Source: Terrisporobacter glycolicus ATCC 14880 = DSM 1288
Lineage (GTDB): Bacteria; Bacillota; Clostridia; Peptostreptococcales; Peptostreptococcaceae
Assembly: GCF_036812735.1 (NCBI RefSeq)
Contig: NZ_CP117523.1
Location: forward strand, 2,914,001 to 2,978,000
Length of the DNA: 64,000 nt
Reading direction: 5' to 3'
The translations under genes and the position numbers were made by a program. Every line of letters starts with the position of its first letter. Position 1 is the stretch's first letter. The notes beneath the pieces were generated by a model that worked only from the letters and a program-made list of their open reading frames with translations, searched no databases and was not told where the DNA came from. Shown one piece after another: positions 7,568 to 17,116 of this stretch.

Positions 7568-8380
7568 ATGATTTATTTATCATTAAAATATAGTATTCTT
7601 ATAACTTTATCAGTTACTGGAGTATTTCTTTCTTTTGGATATATTTATAGTCTTATTGAAAAAAGAAATAGTTCATATGTATACTCAGCTCTTGGTAGTA
7701 AAGGAATTTTATTTACTGGTGTAATAGGTACAGCTGTTCATGAAGTTGGTCATTTAATTATGTGTTTAATATTTCATCATAAAGTAAGTGATTTTCAATT
7801 ATTTAATTTCAAAGGATACAAGCATGAAGAGACACTTGGATATGTTTCTCATAGATACAATGATAGAAGTTTATATGAAAAGGCTGGAAACTTTTTTATT
7901 GGTATAGGGCCTATGATATCTGGTACTTTATTTATAATCTGTTCTTTTAAATTATTACTACCTTCTGTTTATGAAAGTATTAATATTAATAGTTATTTTA
8001 CTCACTTATCTTCAATAAATATTGAAAATACTATTTTTTTACTATTTTCTCTTAGTGAAAATTTATTAATTTCTATTTTCAGTATTAATAATTTGAATAG
8101 TATCAATTTTTATATTTTTATTTACTTAATGTTTTGTGTTTCATCACATATATCTTTAAGTAAAAAGGATTTTGAAAATAGTAGTATTGGTATACTGTCC
8201 TTATTTTTGATTTTCTTCACAATTTGTTTAATTAGTATTTTTTTAAACCTCAATTTAAGTTACTTATTTCTAATTTTTATGAATATGATAATATGTGTAA
8301 TATTTTTCTTATCAATAGGGTTGGTATTTTCTCTTATTTCACTTTTTATATCTTATATTGTTTACAGTATAATGATATAA
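7568..8380 (+). CDS. M50-like integral membrane metalloprotease of unknown role
   Basis: The 270-residue protein is mostly hydrophobic, with about seven predicted membrane helices. After the first helix it carries HEVGH inside the segment GTAVHEVGHLIMCLIFHH (about residues 58-75), the zinc-binding HExxH of intramembrane M50/site-2 proteases. A glycine-rich GIGPMISG helix follows. I do not see a clear NPDG/LDG second zinc motif; a later segment SHISLSKKDF may belong to the family's own pattern. The start follows TTAAGGAGG. It is divergent from spoIIIAA, but nothing in the sequence proves a sporulation role, and the promoter looks like SigA. Family placement is good, function open. Confidence 0.7.
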   Translation: MIYLSLKYSILITLSVTGVFLSFGYIYSLIEKRNSSYVYSALGSKGILFTGVIGTAVHEVGHLIMCLIFHHKVSDFQLFNFKGYKHEETLGYVSHRYNDRSLYEKAGNFFIGIGPMISGTLFIICSFKLLLPSVYESININSYFTHLSSINIENTIFLLFSLSENLLISIFSINNLNSINFYIFIYLMFCVSSHISLSKKDFENSSIGILSLFLIFFTICLISIFLNLNLSYLFLIFMNMIICVIFFLSIGLVFSLISLFISYIVYSIMI

Positions 8381-8438
8381 TCGTGAATGAATTAAAACAA
8401 AACTCAAATTAAATTCAAATTAGTAGGAGGTAAAAAGT

Positions 8439-9179
8439 TTGATATCAATTATTTCACCTGCCAAAAATATGAGAAATATTAAAATTAATAATATAATTCC
8501 CAAAACTATAGGCACCAATAGATATTTTACAACGGAAACAAAGGAAATAGTCCAAGTATTAAAGTCATTAAGTCCATATGATATACAGTCTTTAATGAAA
8601 ATCAATGAAAAAATAGCATTTCAGTCTTATGCTTATTTCCAGGACTTTAATTTCAAAGAGGAAGGTGTATGTGGCCTTTTAGCTTATGATGGTTTAGTTT
8701 TTAAAAATATAAAGGCAGAAGATTTTGAATTTGCTAATAATCATATAAAGATACTAGATGCATTTTATGGTATCGTAAATCCTCTGGATGAAATTTTACC
8801 CTATAGACTAGAAATGCAGTATCCCATAAAAATCCAAGATAGAAATCTTTATAAGTTTTGGGATAATAAATTATATAATAAATTATATAGTGAAGATAAT
8901 GTGATTGTTAATTTAGCTTCTGAAGAATATGCAAAGACCGTAAGAAGATTTTTAAATGAAAATGATATATTTATCGATATAGATTTTAAAGTCCATAAGG
9001 ACGGAAAATTAAAGACTCTTGCAACATTAGCTAAAATAGCTAGGGGACAAATGGTGAAATATATAGTTGAAAATAAAATAAATAATCCTGAAGACTTAAA
9101 AAACTTTAAATTTAATAATTATAAGTTTTCTCATAATTTATCAACTAGTAGAAAATTTGTTTTCATAAAAGAAGATTAG
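8439..9179 (+). CDS. yaaA: YaaA-family peroxide stress protein (UPF0246)
   Basis: The 246-residue protein matches the YaaA/DUF328 family. It begins MISIISPAKNMR, continues with the DAFYGIVNPLDEILPYRLEM core motif, and has NLASEEYAKTV and a basic C-terminus. In E. coli YaaA limits oxidative DNA and protein damage by lowering free iron during peroxide stress; the fold binds DNA. The start is a TTG eight bases after AGGAGG, because the next ATG (MRN) would cut the conserved N-terminus. It is followed by a bidirectional terminator shared with plsX. Confidence 0.88.
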   Translation: MISIISPAKNMRNIKINNIIPKTIGTNRYFTTETKEIVQVLKSLSPYDIQSLMKINEKIAFQSYAYFQDFNFKEEGVCGLLAYDGLVFKNIKAEDFEFANNHIKILDAFYGIVNPLDEILPYRLEMQYPIKIQDRNLYKFWDNKLYNKLYSEDNVIVNLASEEYAKTVRRFLNENDIFIDIDFKVHKDGKLKTLATLAKIARGQMVKYIVENKINNPEDLKNFKFNNYKFSHNLSTSRKFVFIKED

Positions 9180-9182
9180 AAT

Positions 9183-9214
9183 AAAAAAACTTCCAAATTA
9201 ATTGGAAGTTTTTT
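9183..9214. terminator. Bidirectional terminator between yaaA and plsX
   Basis: A 9-bp stem AACTTCCAA/TTGGAAGTT has an A-run on its left and a T-run on its right, so it can end both convergent genes. Confidence 0.85.
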
Positions 9215-9228
9215 GTTTTAATTTTTTA

Positions 9229-10248
9229 TTAGTTTTCTTCTTTATTTTCATCTTCTTTTTGGGCTTGTAAGTATGATTTTATATCTTCTACCACATTACC
9301 ATTCACAAAGTTTATAGCTTGCTTTATAGCATTTTTTATAGCCTTTGAGTCTGAACTTCCATGAGCTTTTATTACTCCACCTTTTACTCCTAAGAAAGGT
9401 GCACCACCATATTCAGAATAGTCCATAAATGCTTTTAGCTTTCTTAAATCTTCTTTTATTAATAATGCTCCAAGCTTGCCTTTTGTGCTACTCATTAAAG
9501 TTTCCTTCATAAGCTTCATCATTCCCATTGCCACGCCTTCACAAGTTTTTAACATTATATTACCTGTGAAACCATCACAAACTATTACATCTGCCTTAGA
9601 TTCTATAACATCTCTACCTTCCACATTACCTATGAAATTTAAGTCCATATTTTTTAACTCTTCGTAAGCTGCTTTTACTAGTTCATTTCCTTTTCCTTCT
9701 TCAGATCCAATATTTGCAAGACCGATTCTTGGATTTTCCATATTTAACACTCTTTTAAGATAAATATTGGCCATCATAGCGAACTCACTTAAATTTCTAG
9801 CTTTACAGTCTGCATTAGCTCCACCATCTGCTATTATAGTCATACTTCCTTTTATATTTGGCATACAAGGACAAAGGCAAGGTCTGTCTATTCCTTTTAT
9901 TCTTCCAACTACTAAAGTAGCTCCTGTAAGCAAAGCTCCTGTACTACCTGCTGACACTATAGCATCAGCTTTCTTTTCTTTTACTAAATTCAAACCTACA
10001 ACCATAGATGAATCTTTTTTTCTTCTTATTGCTTGAACTGGTTTATCTTCATTTTCTATAACTTCCATAGTATGTACTATCTCTAATTTACTTCTATTAA
10101 ATTCATATGATGCAAACTCTTTTTCAAGTATTTCTTTATCTCCTGTGATTACTATTTCTACATTATATTCTTTTATAGCGTCAACAACCCCACCTACTAC
10201 AGCTTTAGGAGCATTATCTCCACCCATTCCATCTACTACTATTCTCAT
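9229..10248 (-). CDS. plsX: Phosphate acyltransferase PlsX
   Basis: PlsX interconverts acyl-ACP and acyl-phosphate at the cytoplasmic face of the membrane, feeding PlsY for phosphatidic acid synthesis. The 339-residue protein has the expected start MRIVVDGMGGDNAP, the GSTGALLTGAT loop (about residues 98-108), ADGGANADCK, and VCDGFTGNIMLKT. The ATG follows GAGGAGG. It lies downstream of rpmF and a DUF177 gene, the usual order, but no fapR or downstream fab genes follow here. The charged C-terminus (KEDENKEE) is longer than the core. FakA (19266) and the DegV/FakB protein (52431) would supply acyl-phosphate to the same step. Confidence 0.95.
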   Translation of the reverse strand: MRIVVDGMGGDNAPKAVVGGVVDAIKEYNVEIVITGDKEILEKEFASYEFNRSKLEIVHTMEVIENEDKPVQAIRRKKDSSMVVGLNLVKEKKADAIVSAGSTGALLTGATLVVGRIKGIDRPCLCPCMPNIKGSMTIIADGGANADCKARNLSEFAMMANIYLKRVLNMENPRIGLANIGSEEGKGNELVKAAYEELKNMDLNFIGNVEGRDVIESKADVIVCDGFTGNIMLKTCEGVAMGMMKLMKETLMSSTKGKLGALLIKEDLRKLKAFMDYSEYGGAPFLGVKGGVIKAHGSSDSKAIKNAIKQAINFVNGNVVEDIKSYLQAQKEDENKEEN

Positions 10249-10359
10249 AATTACCTCCTCGTATATTTATGTATAAACTTATATATAACTACAAAATATT
10301 ATTAGTATTTTACAGTAATTATTTTATTTTTTCAACTTCATTTATTTTTATATTTTAAC

Positions 10360-10392
10360 AAAAAAACATGTAGATTAATCTACATGTTTTTA
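10360..10392 (-). terminator. Terminator after rpmF
   Basis: The inverted repeat ACATGTAGAT/ATCTACATGT is flanked by an A-run that reads as T-run on the minus strand, directly after rpmF and before plsX. Confidence 0.75.
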
Positions 10393-10401
10393 AAAATATC
10401 A

Positions 10402-10578
10402 TTATTCAGATACTATTTCTTTACCTTTGTAATGTCCACAATCTGGACAAACTCTATGTGGTAATTTGGGTTCATGACATTGTGGACACTCTACGAATCC
10501 TGTTGCTGTCATTTTTGAGTTAGCCGCTCTTCTCATTTTAGTTTTTGATTTAGCTGTTTTACGCTTAGGTACTGCCAT
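10402..10578 (-). CDS. rpmF: 50S ribosomal protein L32
   Basis: This 58-codon gene was read directly from the sequence. The product begins [18 protein letters not shown] and carries two CxxC pairs (CPQC at residue 31 and CPDC at residue 44), the zinc-ribbon form of L32. It ends in [10 protein letters not shown]. The ATG follows GGAGGTGGCTTAA upstream. It lies between the DUF177 gene and plsX, the standard yceD-rpmF-plsX order. The gene is small and basic, and the call is firm. Confidence 0.95.
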   Translation of the reverse strand: MAVPKRKTAKSKTKMRRAANSKMTATGFVECPQCHEPKLPHRVCPDCGHYKGKEIVSE

Positions 10579-10591
10579 TTAAGCCACCTCC

Positions 10592-11119
10592 TTAGTCATT
10601 TTTAAATAAATCTTTTAATTTAGCAAAACGTGGATCTGTATCATCCTCGTCATTGGCAATTTGGCTACATGCACAAGTTTCCCTATTTAGGTTAGCTCCA
10701 CAATCTTGACAAAGTCCTTCACAGTCTTCTTTACAAAGAGATTGTGTTGGTAAATTAAAAATTAATGTTTGTCCTATTATGTCAAGTAAATTTACTTCAT
10801 CACCGTCAACAATAAAAGCATCATAATCTTCAAACTCATCTTCATCAAAATCTTCTTTCACTAAGAAACCTTCTATAGCATATTCTATTGGTACTTTAAC
10901 TTCATCTAAACATCTAGCACAATTGTCTATCATTTGAAAACTAACATTAGCATCTAAATAATATCCTTTATTAGTTCTAGATATTTTACCTGTTAGGTTT
11001 AACGGTGAAGCTATTTTATATGTGTTCTCACAATAATTAATAGTATCAATTTTTTGTGAAAAATTCAAGTCTATTTTATCAGTTTCTTTTCTATCTAACT
11101 TATCTAGACTAATTATCAT
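10592..11119 (-). CDS. YceD/DUF177 family protein
   Basis: The 175-residue acidic protein has the DUF177 layout. It has an NLTGKISRTNKGYYL region, CARCLDE in the middle, and a cysteine-rich end with CKEDCEGLCQDCG and CACS. Family members precede rpmF almost universally and have been linked to 23S rRNA or ribosome assembly in E. coli and plants; the exact role is not settled. The ATG follows GAGGTGAAAGT. It is likely cotranscribed with rpmF, 13 bases downstream. Confidence 0.85.
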   Translation of the reverse strand: MIISLDKLDRKETDKIDLNFSQKIDTINYCENTYKIASPLNLTGKISRTNKGYYLDANVSFQMIDNCARCLDEVKVPIEYAIEGFLVKEDFDEDEFEDYDAFIVDGDEVNLLDIIGQTLIFNLPTQSLCKEDCEGLCQDCGANLNRETCACSQIANDEDDTDPRFAKLKDLFKND

Positions 11120-11253
11120 ACTTTCACCTCGTTATATTACCAAATTTATTATACAAATCTAGTCAATGTTTGTCAAGTATTTTTACTTGATAGTTAAAAA
11201 TAAGATTTTAATACTTTGTTTGTAAATATCTTCAAAATATGTTGGTAAAATTA

Positions 11254-11283
11254 TTTTAAGGTAGGTCCAAGCCTACCTTAAAA
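11254..11283 (-). terminator. Hairpin terminator after ackA
   Basis: A 12-bp stem TTTTAAGGTAGG/CCTACCTTAAAA with a 6-base loop follows the ackA stop codon. The T tract beyond it is interrupted, so it may be leaky. Confidence 0.6.
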
Positions 11284-11317
11284 TTTATAATACCTTTATA
11301 AATAACATATTTTATAA

Positions 11318-12514
11318 TTATTTAACTAGTGTTAAAGTATCTCTTGCTATCATTAATTCTTCGTTTGTAGGTACTAATAATATTTTAACTGCAGAATCTT
11401 CTGTAGATATTACTCTTTCTTTACCTCTAACTTTATTAGCTTCTTTATCTAACTTCATTCCTAAGAATTCCATGTTTGAAGCTATAGCTTCTCTTATTTC
11501 TATTCCGTTTTCACCAACACCAGCAGTGAATACCACAGCATCTACACCGTTCATTTCAGCAGCATAAGAACCTATATATTTTTTAACTTTTTGTACATAT
11601 GCATCTAAAGCAACTTGAGCTTTTTCGTCACCTTTTTCTGCTGCACCTTCTATATCTCTAAAATCAGAAGAAATACCAGTCATTCCATATACTCCTGATT
11701 GTTTGTTCATCATTGCATCTAATTGATCAGCATTTAAGTTTTCTTTTCTCATTAAGAATGGTAATATAGCAGCATCTATATCTCCGCATCTAGTTCCCAT
11801 TATTAAACCTTCTAATGGAGTGAATCCCATAGAAGTATCTACACATTTACCGCCATCAACAGCCGCTATAGAAGCTCCGTTTCCTAAGTGACAAGTTATT
11901 ATTTTAAGATCTTTTATGTCTTTGCCTAACATTTCTGCAGCTTTTTGAGATACATATTTATGAGAAGTTCCGTGGAATCCATATCTTCTTACACCGTATT
12001 TAGTGTATAACTCATGTGGTAAACCATATAAGTAAGATTTCTTAGGCATTGTTTGATGGAAAGCAGTATCAAATACAGCTACCATTGGCACTCCTGGAAG
12101 TATAGCTTTACAAGCATCTATTCCCATTATGTTAGCTGGGTTATGAAGTGGAGCTAAATCTATACATTCTTTTAAAGCCGCTTCTACTTCATCAGTTATA
12201 ACAACTGAAGTTGCAAATTTTTCACCAGCATGAACAACTCTGTGTCCTACTGCTTCTACTTCTTTAATATCTTTTACACCACCGTAAGTTGAGTCAACTA
12301 CAGCATCTAAAACTAATTTTATAGCTTCTTCATGGTTTTTCATTGGTTGTTCAACTATGTATTTACCTTCAACACCATCTTTTTCTTGTTTAAGTATAGA
12401 ACCTTCTATACCTATTCTTTCTACTAATCCTACACATAATACTGCTTCATTTTCCATATCTATTAATTGATATTTTAATGAAGAACTACCACAGTTTAAT
12501 ACTAATACTTTCAT
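11318..12514 (-). CDS. ackA: Acetate kinase
   Basis: AckA converts acetyl phosphate and ADP to acetate and ATP in the cytoplasm, the last energy-yielding step of acetate fermentation. The 398-residue protein shows [17 protein letters not shown] at the start (Asn7), [20 protein letters not shown] (catalytic His), CHLGNGAS (phosphate loop), and [16 protein letters not shown]. The chosen ATG lies 10 bases after AGGAGG. No pta gene is adjacent, so it is probably single. It is divergent from tmcAL, whose enzyme consumes acetate. Confidence 0.97.
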   Translation of the reverse strand: MKVLVLNCGSSSLKYQLIDMENEAVLCVGLVERIGIEGSILKQEKDGVEGKYIVEQPMKNHEEAIKLVLDAVVDSTYGGVKDIKEVEAVGHRVVHAGEKFATSVVITDEVEAALKECIDLAPLHNPANIMGIDACKAILPGVPMVAVFDTAFHQTMPKKSYLYGLPHELYTKYGVRRYGFHGTSHKYVSQKAAEMLGKDIKDLKIITCHLGNGASIAAVDGGKCVDTSMGFTPLEGLIMGTRCGDIDAAILPFLMRKENLNADQLDAMMNKQSGVYGMTGISSDFRDIEGAAEKGDEKAQVALDAYVQKVKKYIGSYAAEMNGVDAVVFTAGVGENGIEIREAIASNMEFLGMKLDKEANKVRGKERVISTEDSAVKILLVPTNEELMIARDTLTLVK

Positions 12515-12704
12515 TATTAGCAATCCTCCTTAAAAATTTAAAAATTTTCCTTAAATTAATATTCAAAATGACTATTTAACTTTATATTGTCAATCATAAT
12601 AAATATAACACCTTTTTAATTAAAAGTACATACTATTTATAAAAATATCCTTATGTAATATTTAAATATTACGACATATTCCTTTTAATTAATTATTTAT
12701 TTGG

Positions 12705-12710
12705 TATAAT
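12705..12710 (+). promoter_or_regulatory. Possible -10 box in the ackA-tmcAL gap
   Basis: The 382-base gap between ackA and tmcAL holds a TATAAT preceded by TTGG, about 190 bases before tmcAL, but no good -35. The rest of the gap is AT-rich with no gene or hairpin that I can support. Confidence 0.25.
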
Positions 12711-12896
12711 AAATAATTAGTTAAATTTAACCTTCAAAATAAGATGTCTTACTTATTATTAATATAATAAAACATATTTATGTACCATAAAACACATTTA
12801 TATTATTCTATTATTATTAAGTATTTCCTCTATTTTTGTCAACTTAAAAAATATAATATACTATTATGTAGTAAAATTTACCAAAAGGAGCATTGT

Positions 12897-14162
12897 ATGA
12901 ACTTATTAGGATTAATCGTTGAATACAACCCATTTCACAATGGTCATAAATACCATTTAGAAAAATCAAAAGAAAAAACAAATGCGACTCATACCATGGC
13001 CATAATGAGTGGGTCTTTCTTACAAAGAGGAGAACCTGCTTTATTTGATAAATATACAAGAGCTGAAATGGCCGTAAAAAGTGGTATAGATTTAGTAATA
13101 GAGCTTCCAACTCTATACGCTTGTCAAAGTGCAGAAATCTTTTCACATGGAGCTATAAGTATTTTAAACTCTCTTAATTGTGTTAATTCAGTTTGTTTCG
13201 GTAGTGAAGAAGGTAGCATTGAAATTTTAAATAGTATAGCAGGAATTTTAGTTCAAGAACCTAAAGAATTTAAATCAACTTTAAAAAAATATTTAGATGA
13301 TGGTCACGTTTTCCCTGCAGCAAGAAGTAAAGCTTTATATGAATATATAAAAGCAAAAAACCTCTTACACTTAAACGAAAATGAACTTCAACAAATTTTG
13401 AACTCTTCTAATAATATTTTAGGTATTGAATATATTAAAAGCTTAATTAAATTAAATAGTAATATTAAGCCTTACACTATTACTAGAGTTGCTTCGGAGT
13501 ATAATTCTAGTGATATAAGTAGCAACATTTGTTCAGCTACAGCTATTAGAAATGCCCTGAGAGATGTGAATAATTTAAAATACATTGAAGACGTTATCCC
13601 AAAAGCAACTTTTAATGAAATAAGCAACAAAATCGATAGTAATTTCACCCCTATATTTGATTACATGTTTTACAATATATTATCATCTATTATCATTAGA
13701 GATTATGAAAATTTGCATAATTACTTTGAAGTAAATGAAGGTATAGAAAATAAAATTTATTCAAATATATTTACATCTTCTAATTTAGAAGAATTAATAA
13801 ATTCCACAAAATCAAAACGTTACACCATGACTAAAATAAAGAGAACTTTAAATAATATTTTATTAGGTATTACAAAAGAAGATATTATCGGTGTAAAAGA
13901 CCTAAACTCAATTCCTTACATTAGAGTTTTAGCCTTTAATAGCAAAGGTCGTGAAATCATAAAAAAAATTAAAAATTCTAGTGATGTTGAAATTGTCACT
14001 AAGTTTTCAAAAATAAGTCATATCGACGACCCCATATTTAAAACTCTTATTAAATATGACTTAAAATCTAGTAATATATATAATCTTATCTATTATCAAA
14101 ATAATAAACACTTATTAAAAGGACCAATGGATTATTATCTATCACCTAAATATTTGCCATAA
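12897..14162 (+). CDS. tmcAL: tRNA(Met) cytidine acetate ligase TmcAL
   Basis: TmcAL uses ATP and acetate to make N4-acetylcytidine at the wobble base of elongator tRNA-Met. The 421-residue protein starts [20 protein letters not shown] with the nucleotidyltransferase HxGH motif (H14, H17). It has [18 protein letters not shown], the [14 protein letters not shown] region, and a helical tRNA-binding C-terminus ending in LSPKYLP. The ATG at 12897 follows AAAAGGAG; an in-frame extension of 39 codons upstream has no family match. It lies upstream of ylbJ, as in other Firmicutes. Confidence 0.93.
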   Translation: MNLLGLIVEYNPFHNGHKYHLEKSKEKTNATHTMAIMSGSFLQRGEPALFDKYTRAEMAVKSGIDLVIELPTLYACQSAEIFSHGAISILNSLNCVNSVCFGSEEGSIEILNSIAGILVQEPKEFKSTLKKYLDDGHVFPAARSKALYEYIKAKNLLHLNENELQQILNSSNNILGIEYIKSLIKLNSNIKPYTITRVASEYNSSDISSNICSATAIRNALRDVNNLKYIEDVIPKATFNEISNKIDSNFTPIFDYMFYNILSSIIIRDYENLHNYFEVNEGIENKIYSNIFTSSNLEELINSTKSKRYTMTKIKRTLNNILLGITKEDIIGVKDLNSIPYIRVLAFNSKGREIIKKIKNSSDVEIVTKFSKISHIDDPIFKTLIKYDLKSSNIYNLIYYQNNKHLLKGPMDYYLSPKYLP

Positions 14163-14164
14163 TT

Positions 14165-14203
14165 AAAAAGAAAAGGGCTCTATCAATATCCCTTTTCTTT
14201 TTT
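14165..14203 (+). terminator. Terminator after tmcAL
   Basis: GAAAAGGG/CCCTTTTC stem with flanking A and T runs, directly after the tmcAL stop. Confidence 0.8.
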
Positions 14204-14276
14204 AATCACTGAATTTTTCATATTTCACTTTTTAAATTAATATAATACCTTAAAGTCTTTATTTATAGGTGATTTT

Positions 14277-15458
14277 ATGAACATATCTAAATTAACAAAA
14301 TATTTTTTACCAAAAATCATAGTTTTATTATTAATTATTGGGATTATAATTTTTCCCAACGATTCCATTGAAGCCGCAAAAAATGGAATACATATATGGG
14401 TTAATATATTGATGCCCTCTTTACTACCTTTCATAATCGGTGCTAATTTAATAGTTTCATTGAAGGTTGTTGATATTATAGGCGCTATAATAAACCCCAT
14501 AACACAACTCATTTTTAATGTATCAGGCAAAAGTGCATTAGTTTTTGCTATTTCTGCTGTATCAGGTTATCCTGTTGGAGCTAGACTAGCATCTGATTTA
14601 AGGCTAAATCAAGATATTTCTCAATGCGAAGGACAAAGATTAGTATCTTTTTGTTCAACATCGGGACCTTTATTTATAATTGGTGCAGTTGCTGTTGGAA
14701 TGTTAAATGACGCATCCTTAGGATACATTATGCTCATTTGCCATTATTTAGGATCCATAACCGTAGGTTTACTTTTCAGAAGATACGGAAAAGAAAAAAG
14801 AGAAAGATCAAATAAAACCATAATAAATAACATAAAACATATAATTAATACTCCTGAAAAATATGGTTTTTTCATTTCTTTTGGTAATGCCGTTGTAAGT
14901 GGTGTAAATACTTTATTAGCTGTTGGTGGTTTTGTAATAATTTTTTCTGTTGTTTTTAAAATATTAACTTTATTCAATATAATCGACGGCATATCTACCA
15001 TACTTTGTTTTTTATTTTCTTTTTTAGGTATAACAAAAGAAGTTTGTTCTGCTTTTATTAGTGGATTATTCGAAATAACCATAGGTTGTAATAATGTTAC
15101 TAATATTACATACGTTTCTGAAGCAATTAAAGCAAGCTTATGCAGTTTCATTATAGGTTTTAGCGGTTTGTCTATATTGGCCCAGTGTTGTAGCTTTATA
15201 GCTAAAACAGACATTAAAACCAACATTTACATATTTAATAAATTTTTGCACGGTACATTTGCAGCGTTGTACACTTTTTTACTTTACCCTGTAAGTAAAA
15301 ATTATTTACCTGTTTCAAATTTTTCATCAATTTATAACTCTGTTTATAATAACAACATTCTAAATCATTATTTTTATAACTTTAAAATATTTCTAATTAT
15401 AACTGTAATTATTTATATAATATTTAATCTATATTTTTTATACATAACAAAGGATTAA
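14277..15458 (+). CDS. ylbJ: Sporulation integral membrane protein YlbJ
   Basis: This 393-residue polytopic membrane protein has about eight helices. It has the nucleoside-recognition (Gate) type motifs INPITQLIFNVSGKSALVFA, SGYPVGARLASDL and FCSTSGPLFIIGAVAVGML in its first half and ITKEVCSAFISG later, which is the YlbJ pattern. In Bacillus, ylbJ is a SigE-dependent gene needed for normal spore heat resistance. The ATG follows AGGTG. It is the second plus-strand gene after tmcAL but is separated from it by a terminator, so it likely has its own promoter. Confidence 0.88.
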   Translation: MNISKLTKYFLPKIIVLLLIIGIIIFPNDSIEAAKNGIHIWVNILMPSLLPFIIGANLIVSLKVVDIIGAIINPITQLIFNVSGKSALVFAISAVSGYPVGARLASDLRLNQDISQCEGQRLVSFCSTSGPLFIIGAVAVGMLNDASLGYIMLICHYLGSITVGLLFRRYGKEKRERSNKTIINNIKHIINTPEKYGFFISFGNAVVSGVNTLLAVGGFVIIFSVVFKILTLFNIIDGISTILCFLFSFLGITKEVCSAFISGLFEITIGCNNVTNITYVSEAIKASLCSFIIGFSGLSILAQCCSFIAKTDIKTNIYIFNKFLHGTFAALYTFLLYPVSKNYLPVSNFSSIYNSVYNNNILNHYFYNFKIFLIITVIIYIIFNLYFLYITKD

Positions 15459-15469
15459 TTTATAAAATA

Positions 15470-15502
15470 AGGAAAGCTCCCAATTCACTGGGAGCTTATT
15501 TT
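15470..15502. terminator. Bidirectional terminator between ylbJ and the coiled-coil gene
   Basis: AAGCTCCCA/TGGGAGCTT, a 9-bp stem with a 6-base loop, sits between two convergent genes. Confidence 0.8.
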
Positions 15503-16015
15503 CTATTCTTCTCGTAATTCTCTTTTATTTCTTTTTACAATTTCTAACGTTTCAAATAAATTTTGTTCAACAGAACTTATCACATCTTCTGCATACTCAA
15601 TAGAACCTTCTCTAATTTCAAGAGCATATGACTCTGCTCTACTTATAATTTCTGAAGCTCTTTCTTTTGCTCTTTCTACTACTTCATTAGATTCTACAAT
15701 ATCATCAAATTGTTGTTTAAGATTTTCTTCGAACTGCTCACCTTCTCTAGCCTTAATTTGTGCTTCCTGATTAGCTTGTTCTATAATTTGTTCTGCTTCT
15801 GCTTTTGCTTCTGTTATTATTCTTTGTCTTTCTCTATTTATCCATATTGCTTGATTTACTTCCTCTGGCATTAATGCTTTAATATCATTAATAATAGCAA
15901 GTATTTCTTCTTTATCTATACTAATTGATTTCCTTGCTAAACCTTTAAGTGGCGCATTCTCTATTAATTCCTCTAGTTCTTGAAATAAATCCATAATTTC
16001 TAAATCTATTTTCAT
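15503..16015 (-). CDS. Coiled-coil protein with ATP synthase B-like helix, function unknown
   Basis: The 170-residue product is highly charged and almost wholly helical. It has a long alanine/glutamate coiled coil from about residue 60 on (for example AKAEAEQIIEQANQEAQIKA and ERASEIISRAESYALEIREG), similar to ATP synthase subunit b stalks and to DivIVA-like coils. It lacks the membrane helix of subunit b, so it is not an ATP synthase gene. The start follows GGGGGATTAGT. It lies 18 bases after coaD, in the same place as in other clostridial genomes where it is annotated only as ATPase-like. No function is assigned. Confidence 0.6.
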   Translation of the reverse strand: MKIDLEIMDLFQELEELIENAPLKGLARKSISIDKEEILAIINDIKALMPEEVNQAIWINRERQRIITEAKAEAEQIIEQANQEAQIKAREGEQFEENLKQQFDDIVESNEVVERAKERASEIISRAESYALEIREGSIEYAEDVISSVEQNLFETLEIVKRNKRELREE

Positions 16016-16033
16016 ACTAATCCCCCTAAATTA

Positions 16034-16522
16034 CTATTTCGTCTTGTTTTCTATCGCCTTAATAACTTCCATAGGCACTAAATTCTTAACATCGGCTCCA
16101 AAGTTTAAAACTTCTTTAATTAATGACGAACTTACAAAAGAGTACTGTTTGTTAGTTGGCAAAAATATGGTTTCTATATCAGGATTTAATTCTTTGTTCA
16201 TATGAGCCATTTGTAGCTCATAGTTTACATCGTCTTCACTTCTTACCCCTCTAACCAAAGTATCTATCCCATTTTCTTTGCAATAATTAACTAATAAACC
16301 TTGAAATTCAATAACTTTAATATTATTTAATCCTTTTGTACAAATCTTAATTAACTCTACTCTTTCTTCTAATGTGAAAAGCCCCTTTTTATTAGGATTT
16401 ATAAGCACTCCTATTTGTAATTCATCAAATAATTTGGCAGCTCTAAAAATTATATCTAAATGCCCATTGGTAATTGGATCAAAGCTACCAGCAAATATTG
16501 CTTTACGCATTGGTTTGTCCAT
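16034..16522 (-). CDS. coaD: Phosphopantetheine adenylyltransferase
   Basis: CoaD transfers AMP from ATP to 4'-phosphopantetheine, the fourth step of coenzyme A synthesis. The 162-residue protein has AIFAGSFDPITNGHLDI with the TxGH motif near residue 18-21 and the C-terminal YSFVSSSLIKEV phosphate-binding segment. The ATG follows GGAGGAATAAC. It starts one base from the rsmD stop, so the two are likely translated together. coaBC for an earlier step is at 35401. Confidence 0.96.
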   Translation of the reverse strand: MDKPMRKAIFAGSFDPITNGHLDIIFRAAKLFDELQIGVLINPNKKGLFTLEERVELIKICTKGLNNIKVIEFQGLLVNYCKENGIDTLVRGVRSEDDVNYELQMAHMNKELNPDIETIFLPTNKQYSFVSSSLIKEVLNFGADVKNLVPMEVIKAIENKTK

Positions 16523-16523
16523 G

Positions 16524-17078
16524 TTATTCCTCCACTTTATAGAATGTTAATGTTGTATTTCCATACTTTTTGTCTCTACTTTTGTATAACCTTCCAATAT
16601 TATCTGGAAACTTATCTTTAGTGTCATGTTCTACCACAATAATTCCGTCTTTCTTTAAAAGGTTATTATTATCTATACTACCTAATGCATCACTAAACAT
16701 ATTCTTATAATATGGAGGATCCATAAATATAACATCAAATTTTTCATTTTTTAAAGCTAGAGAATTTATAGCACCTTTAAAATCTAAATTTAACACAATG
16801 CTTTCATTCTCAACTCTTGCCTTCTTTATATTAGTCTTTACAATATTTATACTTTCCTTACTATTATCTATAAAAATACATTTATTCGCTCCTCTTGATA
16901 AACACTCAATTCCTAAAGAACCTGTCCCAGCAAATAAATCTAATATATTACTATCCATTATATATGGATTTATTATATTAAACAAAGATTCTTTAACCCT
17001 ATCTGTTGTAGGCCTTACATCATCATTTTTAGGAGCAATCAATTTTAGTCCTCTTGCTTTTCCTGAAATAACTCTCAA
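16524..17078 (-). CDS. rsmD: 16S rRNA (guanine966-N2)-methyltransferase RsmD
   Basis: RsmD methylates G966 of 16S rRNA in the small ribosomal subunit. The 184-residue Rossmann methyltransferase has MRVISGKARGLKL at the start, a basic RPTTDRVKESLFN motif, the SAM loop DLFAGTGSLGIE (about 47-58), and the catalytic DPPY at residues 120-123. It uses a TTG start, 6 bases after GGAGACATAATT, because no ATG fits. It follows recG and precedes coaD. Confidence 0.94.
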   Translation of the reverse strand: MRVISGKARGLKLIAPKNDDVRPTTDRVKESLFNIINPYIMDSNILDLFAGTGSLGIECLSRGANKCIFIDNSKESINIVKTNIKKARVENESIVLNLDFKGAINSLALKNEKFDVIFMDPPYYKNMFSDALGSIDNNNLLKKDGIIVVEHDTKDKFPDNIGRLYKSRDKKYGNTTLTFYKVEE

Positions 17079-17116
17079 AATTATGTCTCCTTTCTTTATT
17101 TTACCATAAATTTCAA

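Noticed and set aside
8420-8605. Small minus-strand hydrophobic frame opposite the yaaA start
   Set aside because: It has no ribosome site and overlaps the well-supported yaaA gene.
12780-12896. A 39-codon N-terminal extension of tmcAL
   Set aside because: The extension has no family match, and the ribosome site AAAAGGAG is placed for the ATG at 12897.
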